Assembly: GCA_949316235.1 (NCBI GenBank)
Contig: OX438748.1
Span: 2,607,001-2,671,000, forward strand
DNA: 64,000 nt
Direction: 5' to 3'
Origin: Oegoconia quadripuncta
Taxonomy: Eukaryota; Arthropoda; Insecta; Lepidoptera; Autostichidae
Shown piece after piece: positions 21,244 to 31,048 of this stretch. The first letter of the stretch is position 1, and each line of letters starts with the position of its first letter. The notes below the pieces were generated by a model. It ran no database searches, had not been told where the DNA came from, and was given only the letters and a program-made list of their open reading frames with translations. A program made the position numbers and the translations under genes.

Positions 21244-23966
21244 AATAAATAAAAATGTAGGTACTAGTTATATAATTAATTAGTTGGTGCCCGATTTGTC
21301 AGTGTACTCGTATTTCTCTGCCAGTATGATATGTTATGCCTGTGTATGCCTAAATAGGTACCTACTTATCAAACTCACAGAATTTTATAATGATCATCTC
21401 GCACTTTTATCATTAGCGCCTTATTTTATTATTATAATTTTCAATAGAGGATAGCATTGGTGTCTTAGCAGGGTATATTGTTCACTTTGTCCCATTCCTC
21501 TCTGGCCACAGGAAAATTTAAACTATTTGTACTTTATTATGCTAATAATATTAGTTTTTTTAATTTTTTTTTTTTTTTTTTTTTTTTAGTTCTAGTGGGC
21601 GATTTTCTGATCGCTTAGTAAGGTGGTTCAAAGTGGCTCGAAAGATGGCGCTAACAGATGGGGCCTCTTATTTCTTACATTTTAATTTAATTTCTACGTT
21701 GTCCAGATCCACGCCTAAACTTAAAAACAAAAATATATGTAACAAAAATCGTTAGCCATTGGAAAGTCGCCCATACTGTCTTTGGTGGCAGCAACTACTC
21801 TACAGGGGGGGACTGAAAATCAGCAACACTGCTGAGTCCCTACCCATTCATCACAATACTGTGGTTCTCGATTCTATGTATGCTTGTGTTTTTTTTTTCT
21901 TTTTTGTGATGAATAAATACCTTTTATTTTATTTATTTATTTACAAATCGGACGGAATGCACTTTTGGAAGATTTCGTGCCCTTAGATCTTGGGTTCGAT
22001 CACATGACACGCGAGGAAGTGGCACAACGGAACCTGACACTGCCCAACAATCTGTTCGGGAACCCCTCAAGTCCAGAAGCAGAAAGGAAAGCAATAACTA
22101 TTGTTGATGGCACATATGTGTATTTGCAAAAAAGCGGCAATTATTTTTTTCAACGTGAGTCTTATAGCCACCACAAGTATAGGAATCTTCTCAAACCTTT
22201 CCTCTTGGTTTCTTGTGATGGACATATTGTCGACGTTATTGGACCATATGCTGCTGTTACTTCTGACGCGGATATCATGAATGGCTTGTTAAATAATACG
22301 AACAGTGCATTCCACTGGTTTTATAGGAGTGGCGATGTTTTTATTTTAGACCGTGGATTTCGCGACTCAGTAGTAAATCTGGAGTCATGTGGTTATGTGA
22401 CACATATGCCAGAAACGAAATATCCCAATGAAACTCAATTAACCACGGATCAGGCAAATAAATCAAGATTGATTACCATCTGCCGTTGGGTCGTAGAAGT
22501 GGTCAACGGGAGATTTAAGAGAGATTTTCGGCTGCTGCGAAACGTCTACAACAATAGAGCCCTGAGAAGCATGTTCGATTATTTTAGGATCGCAGCAGCC
22601 ATATTAAATCGCTTCCATGTTTTAATTGAGGACAACCCACATGTTTCAAGCTTGCTTGAGATTATTCATGAAAGAATAAATATGCCAAACAGATTGGCCG
22701 CACTCGTTGAAGCCAACAATTACAACCGAAGACGTGCTCAATTCAGGACAATGACAGCGGATATGGAAGAGTTTGCTGAATTCCCAACATTGACTGAGCA
22801 CGAGCTGTTTTTATTTGCACTTGGTGTATACCAATTAAAACAAGCTAAGAGCTATTATGGCGAACATATCCTCGAAAACGGATCATTTACAATCGAGCTC
22901 AGCAATGATTTGCCAGACGCGCACCTGACGGAATTGCAGCAGCCGGGAAACAATTTGTGGATGATTCGTGGGCGATTGCAATCCCGGCATGTCAGAGCAA
23001 GACAATATTATACTTACATTGTAGTGGACAAATCTTTATCAGGAAGACAAGCCATCGCTCACTACTACTGCACGTGCATTATCGGTAAAAGAACAATTGG
23101 GTGCTGTTCTCACATTATGTGTATTGTGTGGTATATGAGCTATGCTCGACATTTTCAAAATATAGCCCCACCAGCTTTAGGATTGGAGAATGTCATTGTA
23201 ATGCCAGATGATTTTGATAACATTGTTTAATAATAATATATTGCATTAAACATATAAAAAAACTATACTTATTTTATTACAACTCCCCAATCATAAATGG
23301 ATGCTACCATGACAGAACATTTTATTTACGGTTTATTATACATTTAATCGAAAATAATATGGTACCTCATTACTTTAGTGACTTCATTTGATTGAAAAAT
23401 ACATGAAATGTCAGTTAAATAGGTGTTTATGTTAAAGAAATGTGACATTTCATCATCATTTCGTAATATGGCACCAAAGCTTATAGCACCTCTAATAGTG
23501 GTGCTACAGCTTTGGTGCCATATAAACAAATGCTAAGGCCGACGTGTTCTATCAGAATACAGCACTTTTTTTTTTGGCCGGCACTTTTGATTTTGGACCA
23601 AAATGGATGATGTCCTTTGACAGGCGCGTCGAGATACTTGACCCGCGGAAAAGAAAAAAGGAAAGAGAGGACAGAGAGGTAGGTCCATGGACTTATTATT
23701 TAAACAGGACTGATAACTATCAAAAGAATCATTTAGGAAAATGATCACTATGTCAACGCAATAAGGTATTAAATTGGATGCACCATACACAAAGGCAAAT
23801 CCGAGCCGAGAGAGATAATAATAACGGAGGCCGTGTGTCTCGTTCTTACATCTTGCCAGCAAAAAAAATGATTATGATCAACAGTTTTGGCTACTCAAAA
23901 ATTCCATTGAAACACTTATATTTTTATGTTATTTTAACAATTATAAATAAACAAATAACATTCGCA

Positions 23967-24116
23967 AATTACATATTGCACATAAACGTAAACTGCATAG
24001 TAGCATCGACCCAGTTACAACGCACCCGGCACGAGGCGCTGCGCCAGCACAACGTGACCAATTTATACTTAAATTTTTGGTTTTTTTTGAATCCTACGGC
24101 CGCAGCCTTCGTAATT
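23967..24116 (+). repeat. errantivirus 5' LTR, 150 bp, internally deleted
   Basis: Positions 1-94 and the last 56 bases match the 3' LTR without difference. The 123 bases between are missing at the 24060/24061 junction. The deleted part contains AT-rich sequence and an ATTAAA signal in the other LTR, so this LTR may lack promoter or processing signals. Almost no junction microhomology is seen. Confidence 0.93.
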
Positions 24117-24133
24117 GGCGCAGTCGGTAGGAT
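24116..24133 (+). promoter_or_regulatory. primer binding site for minus-strand synthesis
   Basis: TGGCGCAGTCGGTAGGAT overlaps the final T of the 5' LTR. It has the TGG start complementary to a tRNA CCA end and fits the site used by the 17.6/297 group (tRNA-Ser type, from family knowledge). Confidence 0.85.
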
Positions 24134-24298
24134 ACTCGCAGGCCGTGTTGCGAGTCGTGTCAAGATTTCCGGAAAATCCCGCGTTCACGCCTCACCGCCC
24201 GTGGAGCTTCCAAGCTCCAGTTCCGAGTATCCAGAATCTACGTAGAGCTGCCGCCAACAGGACGAGTATCCAGACATCGATACGCAGGAAATCCAGAA

Positions 24299-24312
24299 AT
24301 GAAATTGTGAGT
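24299..24312 (+). promoter_or_regulatory. env leader start codon and splice donor
   Basis: ATGAAATT is followed directly by GTGAGT, a strong 5' splice site. On unspliced RNA the same ATG opens a three-codon ORF (ATG AAA TTG TGA) before gag. On spliced RNA it would provide the env start. The assignment rests on frame agreement with the acceptor ending at 29327. Confidence 0.65.
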
Positions 24313-24486
24313 ACACTGAATCTTTCCTGTGTCGCTTGCTATTAGTTCCTAATCCTTTCCAAAACTTTTCATCCCCGTAATAAGGGTACCCGCGAGCCTG
24401 CATCGAGGCAGTCTCGCCGGCAATTGCAAGTAGATTATAGTAGAGAAATAGATATTAATTTAAATTCGTTATTTCACAACGCTGAA

Positions 24487-25782
24487 ATGCCGTTCGATCC
24501 GGATACTATCTTCAAGGCGCTACGCCCTGTCCCTGAATTTGATGGTAACCCGAATGTGCTTACGCGGTTTATTAAAATTTGTGACCAAATAGTATTATCT
24601 TATCTCAGCGTCGAACCAGGTAGTGAATTACCGAATCAATGCCTGTTAAACGGGATCTTAAATAAAATCACTGGTCCCGCCGCCAGCATTATAAACTCAA
24701 ACGGTATCCCAGATAATTGGCTAGGAATTCGAGATGCCCTTGTAAATAATTTCGCTGACCAGAGGGACGAAACAGCCCTCTATAATGACCTCTCTTTGGC
24801 CACACAAGGGCAACGAACCCCGCAGGAATTTTATGACCACTGCCAGACACTATTTAGTACTATTATGACTTACATCAGTTTACATGAGAATATAGCTACG
24901 ACTATTGAATCTAAACGTGACTTATATAAAAAATTGACCAAACAAGCTTTCGTTAGAGGCCTCCAGGAGCCCCTCGGTTCCCGAATAAGATGCATGAGAC
25001 CTAGTAGTATAGAGGAGGCATTAAAATATGTTCAGGAGGAACTGAATATTATGTACCTTCAGCAACGTAATGATTCAGTGCCTAAAACACAATCGATCCC
25101 TAAGATCCCAACTGCAACTCCTATGCTACCACCGAAACCCTTGCATTTCCAAACACCTTTGCCGCATTGGCCAGCTCCAGCTATGCAGCGACCAGCACCA
25201 CCGATACAACCGCTTAGGTTCATGCCACAACCACAGCAGAATTTCAGATTTAATCCGATACAGAATCAACCCCCGTTGCGCATGCCTACTCGCACTCAGC
25301 AAATGTTTGGTGCTAAACCACCAAACTATAACCCGCAGAGTAACGTCTTCAGACTTCAACCCAGGAGTCAGCCTCCGAGCTTTGCTCCCAAGCCTATGAG
25401 CGGAGTACAACATTATACCCCTAGACAGTTGCCGCCTACAGGTTATGGTGGTCATGATTGGCGTAGGCAAGGGAATCCACCCCCCTCAAATTACTTTAAG
25501 ACACGTGAAATGAATTTAAATGAATGTTCCCCATACGACGACCCCTATACTGACTATTATTACGAGACCGAATACAGTTATTATCCCGAGGGATATGAGA
25601 CATACGATTATACTGACTTTCATGGGCATGACGAAAATATCCTAACTGACCCTCGCGAGGATCAGCAGCAAATATCATATGCTGGATACACCAGTGAAAT
25701 TGAGGAACAACCTCAAGCTCAACCCTCGGCCAGTAACAATCAAAATTTTCAGAAGCTTGCCAACTCAAGAAAGCTAAAATAG
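24487..25782 (+). CDS. gag: errantivirus Gag
   Basis: The first ATG of the frame is 24487, giving 431 residues; upstream codons are open but have no ATG. The N-terminal part resembles the capsid region of insect errantivirus Gag (MPFDPDTIFKALRPVPEFDG). The centre is proline/glutamine-rich (about 215-345) and the end is tyrosine-rich with acidic residues. There is no CCHC knuckle, as usual for this genus. It forms the particle and packages RNA. A three-codon upstream ORF at 24299-24310 precedes it on the unspliced RNA. The stop (25780-25782) lies within the open pol frame, consistent with a -1 frameshift for Gag-Pol. Confidence 0.9.
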   Translation: MPFDPDTIFKALRPVPEFDGNPNVLTRFIKICDQIVLSYLSVEPGSELPNQCLLNGILNKITGPAASIINSNGIPDNWLGIRDALVNNFADQRDETALYNDLSLATQGQRTPQEFYDHCQTLFSTIMTYISLHENIATTIESKRDLYKKLTKQAFVRGLQEPLGSRIRCMRPSSIEEALKYVQEELNIMYLQQRNDSVPKTQSIPKIPTATPMLPPKPLHFQTPLPHWPAPAMQRPAPPIQPLRFMPQPQQNFRFNPIQNQPPLRMPTRTQQMFGAKPPNYNPQSNVFRLQPRSQPPSFAPKPMSGVQHYTPRQLPPTGYGGHDWRRQGNPPPSNYFKTREMNLNECSPYDDPYTDYYYETEYSYYPEGYETYDYTDFHGHDENILTDPREDQQQISYAGYTSEIEEQPQAQPSASNNQNFQKLANSRKLK

Positions 25783-25790
25783 AACTTAAC

Positions 25791-28700
25791 TTGCAGACCC
25801 AACGCCAGCTACCCTTTATTCAGATTACTAACCCTCCATTAAAGCTATTAATCGATACCGGAGCTAATCAATCTTTCATAAGCCCGGAAGCTGTGAGAAA
25901 ATATTTTGGCAATTTTAAATTGACTTACGATCCATTCGAGGTAACAAATGTACATGCAACAAGTAGAGAAGACTACTCGATAACGCTGCCCTGTTTTTCC
26001 GAGTTCAATGACACTGAGGAAATTAAACTTTTTATCTATAAATTTCATAACTACTTTGATGGACTTATTGGACTTGACTTACTAACTAAATGGGAGGCAA
26101 AAATTGACCTTAAGGAGCAGAGTTTGATTACGCAATCAGCCGTGAACCCTATCCAAATGTTCAATTCTAGGAACGTAAATCTATACGAAGATATAATTCC
26201 AGCTCAGAGTTCGAAATTCGTAAAAATTCCAATTAATACCTCCGATGGTGAAGTATATATTCCGGAGCAAGTCATTTGCAACTGCGTGATTCACGAGTGC
26301 CTAACGACAGTCGATAACAATCGCGGTTTTTTGGAGGTTCAGAATCCAAGTCAAAATGACATTATATTCTCCTTAGATCATCCAGCGCACGCGGAGCTAT
26401 TTAACATTGAGAGCACATGCACTCAACAACCGCCGTCGCGCATACAAGATGTAATATCACGCCTACGTACAGATCATTTAAACGCAGAAGAAAAAGCTAA
26501 TCTGATAGCTTTATGTTCATCTTACTCTGACGTATTTTATATTGAGAATGAACCCCTGACATTCACTAACAAAATTAAACATCACATTAGAACAACCGAT
26601 GAGATCCCTGTCTATACTAAAAGCTACCGATACCCATTTGTACATCGTCAAGAGGTCAGAGATCAGATAGGGAAAATGTTACAGCAGGGAATCATAAGAC
26701 CTTCCGAATCTGCATGGAGCTCGCCTATTTGGGTAGTCCCAAAAAAGGTGGATGCTTCAGGTAAGCAAAAATGGCGGCTTGTCGTTGACTTTCGAAAAGT
26801 GAACGAAAAAACCATAGACGATAAGTACCCCATACCCAACATCAATGACGTCTTAGATAAGTTAGGCAAATGCCAATATTTCACGACCCTGGACCTGGCA
26901 AGTGGATTTTATCAGGTAGAAATGGACCCTCAAGACATACCTAAAACAGCCTTCAACGTAGAACATGGCCATTTCGAATTTTTGAGAATGCCAATGGGCC
27001 TCAAAAATTCACCGTCTACTTTCCAAAGGGTAATGGATAATGTATTGCGAGGGTTGCAAAACGAAATCTGCTTAGTATATCTCGATGACATAATAATTTT
27101 CAGTACATCCCTTCAGGAACACATAATTAATCTGGAGAAGGTTCTGCAAAGACTCAGGGAGTCCAATTTTAAGATACAAATGGACAAATCTGAATTTTTG
27201 AAACTAGAGACCGCCTACCTAGGTCATGTTATCAGTAGAGAAGGTGTCCGACCAAACCCTGACAAGATTTCAGCTATTGAAAAATATCCCATTCCAAAAA
27301 CTCCGAAGGAAATAAAACAATTTTTAGGACTTCTCGGTTATTACCGAAAATTCATACCCGATTTTGCCCGTATAACTAAGCCCCTTACACACTGTCTGAA
27401 AAAAGGTAAGAAAATTACAATGGACTCCGGATACGTAAATAGTTTCGAGAAATGTAAAACCCTCCTAACTAATGATCCGATTTTACAATACCCGGACTTT
27501 GACAAGGAATTCGTGTTGACCACAGACGCCTCTAACTATGCCATCGGAGCCATATTATCTCAGGGCCCAATAGGATCGGACAGGCCAGTCTCCTACGCGT
27601 CTCGTACCTTGAACGAGAGCGAGGTAAACTATAGTACTATAGAAAAAGAATTACTTGCCATAGTATGGGCCACCAAATATTTCCGACCGTATCTGTTTGG
27701 TCGAAAATTTAAGATATTTACAGACCACAAACCTTTACAGTGGGTTATGAGTCTTAAAGAGCCAAATTCCCGATTAACCCGGTGGAAATTGAAATTAAGC
27801 GAATATGATTTTACAGTGGTGTATAAAAAGGGCAAAAATAACACGAACGCTGACGCCTTGTCCAGAGTAGAAATTCATAACGAGGAGATTAGCTCATTAG
27901 CCGCCAACCCCTCTGAAGGAGCACCCTCTATAGATAATTCAGGCACTGAAACAGCGCACACTAGTAACGAAAACCCTATACTGGAAATCCCTATTACTGA
28001 CGAACCGCTGAACAAGTTCCACAGACAGCTGTGTTTGACCATAGTAAGTGATATCAAAAAACGACCTGTAGTATCGAAACCCTTTGATGCGCACACTCGT
28101 ATATCCATTCAAATATCAGAGTGCAACCTACAGGAAGACATTATACAGGCCATTAAGGAGTACGTAAATCCTAAAGTTAAAACCGCAATGCTGATAGATC
28201 CCCCATTGGCTATATATAGCATTATCCCCATTATCCAAGATAAATTCAGAAGTTCTTCTATGAATCTAGTCATAGCCAAATCTGAATTAGAAAATGTTAA
28301 ACAATACCTTAGGCAACAGGATATTATCAGACACTACCACGATGGTAAGACAAACCATCGAGGCATAAATGAATGCTATCTATCCCTCTCTCGAAAATAT
28401 TTCTGGCCAAAAATGAAAGAGCAGATAACAAAATTCATTAACGAATGTACTATTTGTGGCCAAGCCAAATATGACCGCAACCCAATCAGACAAGCATTTA
28501 GCATTGTACCCCCAGCAACTAAACCCTTAGAAATTATCCATATGGACCTATTCACCGTCCAGAACGAGAAATATGTAACCTTTGTAGATGTTTTCACTAA
28601 ATACGGGCAGGCCTACCACTTGCAGGATGGTACAGCAGTTAGCATACTGCAAGCCCTTTTAAAGTTCTGTTCACACCATGGGCTACCATTGACTATAGTC

Positions 28701-29381
28701 ACAGACAATGGTACAGAATTTACCAACCAACTATTTGCTGAATTTATACGTCTTCACAAGATCACCCATCATAAAATCTTAGCTCATGCCCCCAACGGCA
28801 ACGGTAATATAGAGCGCTTTCATTCGACTTTGCTCGAACATATCAGAATTTTAAAACTTAAACATAAAGATGAACCCATTATAAATCTAATACCATATGC
28901 TATTATTGCCTATAATAGCTCCATCCATAGCTTCACGAGATGTAGACCTTTTGATTTACTGACAGGACATTTTGACCCTAGGGACCCCATAGAAATTGAC
29001 AGAAACGAGTTAATATTACAACAGTACGTACAATCTCATCGAGAACAAATGACAGCTGTATACGACATAATTAACGAGACATCACTAAGCAATAGAAGAG
29101 CCCTCATAGAAAATCGGAATAAAGACCGTGAACCCGAAATTGAATACCAACCTCAACAGCAGGTATTTATTAAGAACCCCGTCGCCAGTAGACAAAAGGT
29201 AGCTCCCCGCTACACTCAGGATAAGGTGTTAGCCGATTTACCGATTCACATATACACATCTAAGAAACGGGGCCCGGTTGCCAAATCACGACTAAAGCGA
29301 CCCTCTAAGACCTCTAAATTGTTACAGAATACTACTGACGCTGACCGCCTACCTGATACGAGCTCAGGAGATCAGACTTGA
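25791..29381 (+). CDS. pol: errantivirus Pol: protease, reverse transcriptase, RNase H, integrase
   Basis: The frame is open across its length (about 1196 residues), is -1 relative to gag, and extends back into the gag end without an ATG, so it is probably made by frameshifting. Domains in order: aspartic protease with DTGAN near residue 22; reverse transcriptase with YLDD near 430; RNase H starting TTDASNYAIG near 577; integrase zinc finger H-x-H...C-x2-C (about 847-890); DDE core with D in HMDLF (~917), D in VTDNGTEF (~970) and E in IERFHS (~1007). It carries out processing, cDNA synthesis and integration. The last 55 bases also hold the env splice acceptor. No internal stop or missing catalytic residue was seen. 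Confidence 0.95.
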   Translation: MQTQRQLPFIQITNPPLKLLIDTGANQSFISPEAVRKYFGNFKLTYDPFEVTNVHATSREDYSITLPCFSEFNDTEEIKLFIYKFHNYFDGLIGLDLLTKWEAKIDLKEQSLITQSAVNPIQMFNSRNVNLYEDIIPAQSSKFVKIPINTSDGEVYIPEQVICNCVIHECLTTVDNNRGFLEVQNPSQNDIIFSLDHPAHAELFNIESTCTQQPPSRIQDVISRLRTDHLNAEEKANLIALCSSYSDVFYIENEPLTFTNKIKHHIRTTDEIPVYTKSYRYPFVHRQEVRDQIGKMLQQGIIRPSESAWSSPIWVVPKKVDASGKQKWRLVVDFRKVNEKTIDDKYPIPNINDVLDKLGKCQYFTTLDLASGFYQVEMDPQDIPKTAFNVEHGHFEFLRMPMGLKNSPSTFQRVMDNVLRGLQNEICLVYLDDIIIFSTSLQEHIINLEKVLQRLRESNFKIQMDKSEFLKLETAYLGHVISREGVRPNPDKISAIEKYPIPKTPKEIKQFLGLLGYYRKFIPDFARITKPLTHCLKKGKKITMDSGYVNSFEKCKTLLTNDPILQYPDFDKEFVLTTDASNYAIGAILSQGPIGSDRPVSYASRTLNESEVNYSTIEKELLAIVWATKYFRPYLFGRKFKIFTDHKPLQWVMSLKEPNSRLTRWKLKLSEYDFTVVYKKGKNNTNADALSRVEIHNEEISSLAANPSEGAPSIDNSGTETAHTSNENPILEIPITDEPLNKFHRQLCLTIVSDIKKRPVVSKPFDAHTRISIQISECNLQEDIIQAIKEYVNPKVKTAMLIDPPLAIYSIIPIIQDKFRSSSMNLVIAKSELENVKQYLRQQDIIRHYHDGKTNHRGINECYLSLSRKYFWPKMKEQITKFINECTICGQAKYDRNPIRQAFSIVPPATKPLEIIHMDLFTVQNEKYVTFVDVFTKYGQAYHLQDGTAVSILQALLKFCSHHGLPLTIVTDNGTEFTNQLFAEFIRLHKITHHKILAHAPNGNGNIERFHSTLLEHIRILKLKHKDEPIINLIPYAIIAYNSSIHSFTRCRPFDLLTGHFDPRDPIEIDRNELILQQYVQSHREQMTAVYDIINETSLSNRRALIENRNKDREPEIEYQPQQQVFIKNPVASRQKVAPRYTQDKVLADLPIHIYTSKKRGPVAKSRLKRPSKTSKLLQNTTDADRLPDTSSGDQT

Positions 29382-29481
29382 GAGTCTGGAAGACGGACCC
29401 GGAGTACTGCCATTTAAACTAGGACCGACTAGACTCATCACGCATTATCATAGTTTTATACAGTATGTTCAGTTAGACGTT

Positions 29482-31020
29482 ATGGAGGACAGGATCAATG
29501 ATATAAAAGCACAGTTACTCGACTTCGAGACCAGACTAGAAAACAACACTTTTGCCCTATACGAAATACAAATTAATTATCTTTCCACCAAATTAGAAAA
29601 GGTTATCAGCCAACTAAAGAGTTTAGAACCCAGCCGGGTGAAAAGAGGCTTAGTAGATGGCTTAGGATCTATTATCAAAAGTATCTCAGGAAATCTTGAT
29701 TATCTGGATGCTGTAAAGTACAATAATGCAATTAAGATCTTAGAAAATAACCAGAATAAAGTCATATCCGAATTAAATAATCATGTTAGCCTCAGCAAAG
29801 AATGGATGACTGAACACAACAACATATTATCTCAAATAGCCCAAAATCAGAGAAAGATTAATATTACCCTAGAATTATTATTAGATAAAAGTTACCTCGC
29901 AAGTCACAGTTTAATAAAATATGCGCAGTTTGCACAGATGCTAACTATTATAACGGAAAATACAGAGGATTTATTGGGAGAGATAAGTAGAATAGAAAAT
30001 AGTTTAGCGTTTGTACGTGCATCAAGCACACATCATTCGATGATAGATATTAAGATATTAGGTAAAATGATAGAAAAGCTAAGGTCGATTTATGGTAATG
30101 AGCAGGTGTTAGACTTAGAATTAAGGGATTATTACGATGTTATAAAGCCAGGTTCGTTCTTTTCAGGGAAACACATAGTAATTATTTTCAAGGTACCCAT
30201 AGTCTCAGTAAAAAGTTACACCCTATATAAGCTAGCCTTAGCCCCCAATAGACACCACCAAGTCCTCATTCCTCCATATCCTCTAATAGCAATAACTAGG
30301 AAAGCATTCGTGTATATAGAAGCAGAATGCCCGAAGTTTGGAGCACAATTTCTCTGCGTGCAAAGCACCGAGCAACAAATCCGCACCCAGGCAGACTGTA
30401 TTCAAGAATTAATATCAAACCAATCCTTGGGAAAATCATGCAACCTAACCAAAGTACACCTATCAAAAGAAGCGATGGAACAACTAGATGACCGAAGTTA
30501 CGTCGTAAGCTTCCCTAATCCCACGAAGATTCAATTAAGCTGTGGAAGAGATGACTACAACCAACTACAAGGAAGCTACCTAGCTACGATACCTATAAAT
30601 TGTTTTCTCCGTAGCCCAGAATTCACAATAACTAATGATAACGACGAGATAGCAGGTCAACCACTTAAGATTACGGCTCTACCAGAGTACGTTGAGAAGA
30701 AAGTCGACGCTTCACCGCATCTTACACTGAACTCAATAGATCTGAAAAGACTTCATAATAGCCAAGATAAGATCATACTTCAATCTCATATGCATCCGGA
30801 ACCTATAAGAGATGAGTCTCTGTACCATACTACAATACCATTTTACGTAGTATTATTAGGTGCACTAGCACTAATACTTATTATTTTCGCTCAACGCTAC
30901 AAAATCTGGAACTGTAGGAACACAAAAAACCCTACAGACCCCGAAGAGAAACACGAATACGAAGATTTGGAAAAACCTAAAACAAGAAAGCTCCCAGCAA
31001 CTTTTTCTCACAAGATCTAG
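29482..31020 (+). CDS. env: errantivirus Env (insect retroviral envelope), main exon
   Basis: From the first ATG (29482) 512 residues are open, but the frame extends upstream without a stop into the end of pol. The likely mRNA is spliced: a leader ATG at 24299 followed by donor GTGAGT (24307), joined to an acceptor TTACAG ending at 29327. This would keep the frame exactly and supply a hydrophobic signal segment encoded just after 29328. A furin-type RVKR site is near residues 52-55, followed by a glycine-rich fusion-type segment. A membrane anchor is at about 451-473, with a short charged tail. Errantiviral Envs are related to baculovirus F proteins. It would act at the cell surface; whether this copy is expressed is unknown. 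Confidence 0.88.
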   Translation: MEDRINDIKAQLLDFETRLENNTFALYEIQINYLSTKLEKVISQLKSLEPSRVKRGLVDGLGSIIKSISGNLDYLDAVKYNNAIKILENNQNKVISELNNHVSLSKEWMTEHNNILSQIAQNQRKINITLELLLDKSYLASHSLIKYAQFAQMLTIITENTEDLLGEISRIENSLAFVRASSTHHSMIDIKILGKMIEKLRSIYGNEQVLDLELRDYYDVIKPGSFFSGKHIVIIFKVPIVSVKSYTLYKLALAPNRHHQVLIPPYPLIAITRKAFVYIEAECPKFGAQFLCVQSTEQQIRTQADCIQELISNQSLGKSCNLTKVHLSKEAMEQLDDRSYVVSFPNPTKIQLSCGRDDYNQLQGSYLATIPINCFLRSPEFTITNDNDEIAGQPLKITALPEYVEKKVDASPHLTLNSIDLKRLHNSQDKIILQSHMHPEPIRDESLYHTTIPFYVVLLGALALILIIFAQRYKIWNCRNTKNPTDPEEKHEYEDLEKPKTRKLPATFSHKI

Positions 31021-31038
31021 AAAATAGTTGCTGATCTG

Positions 31039-31048
31039 CGGATGGAGG
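31039..31048 (+). promoter_or_regulatory. polypurine tract of the errantivirus
   Basis: GCGGATGGAGG-type purine-rich sequence lies directly before the 3' LTR start (31049), the expected position of the plus-strand primer. Confidence 0.6.

Larger units (their letters stand above)
17537..21940 (+). mobile_element. CR1/Jockey-like LINE, 5'-truncated, inserted in the transposase
   Basis: The LINE starts abruptly inside ORF1 with a tandem 16-base duplication (AATAATATCGAAATTG twice, 17546-17577). It carries a full ORF2 and a ~700-bp 3' UTR ending in a (TTTA)n tail (about 21921-21940). Flanks TTACAATC (17529-17536) and TTACAAATC (21941-21949) look like a target duplication differing by one base. 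A run of T (21558-21588) inside the UTR may mark a further minus-strand insertion in 21590-21900. Confidence 0.82.
16367..23230 (+). pseudogene. transposase: CxxC pairs, HTH, DDE_Tnp_4 and SWIM; interrupted
   Basis: Exon 1 is 16367-16489 (ATG; contains CILC; ends CAG before donor GTAAGA). A later exon starts at 16884 after TTTTCAG and contains CRPC, so a C2...C2 zinc site is split by an intron. An intervening exon near 16708-16800 is possible but not proven. The frame continues through a helix-turn-helix-like region (GDSNARLANIFKCGETTFHR) to 17536, where a LINE interrupts it. It resumes at 21941 and runs to the stop at 23230. This part has catalytic motifs VDGTYVYLQ, FILDRGFRD and VVEVVNGRFK (D, D, E of the DDE_Tnp_4 fold) and ends with a SWIM zinc finger (CTC...CCSH). 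It would cut and join its own ends but is now broken only by the LINE; the rest looks open. Confidence 0.8.
15698..23618 (+). mobile_element. DDE_Tnp_4 transposon with ~130-bp inverted repeats, split by a LINE
   Basis: The ends are long inverted repeats. The left (15698-15838) reads AAAGGACATCATCC, then TTTTGGTCCAAAACCAAAAG, TGCCGGCC, an A run and AGTGCTGTGTTCTGATAGAA. The right (about 23494-23618) is the reverse complement with few changes; the left has about 10 extra bases after CATCATCCA. A GA dinucleotide lies immediately outside both ends, possibly a 2-bp duplication. Inside is one spliced transposase gene. Without the LINE (17537-21940) the element would be about 3.5 kb. PIF/Harbinger- or ISL2EU-type relationship is inferred from the transposase fold; superfamily not settled. 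Confidence 0.82.

Noticed and set aside
29482..31020. Domesticated host envelope gene
   Set aside because: The frame is embedded in a full provirus with identical LTRs and a target duplication, so nothing supports domestication.
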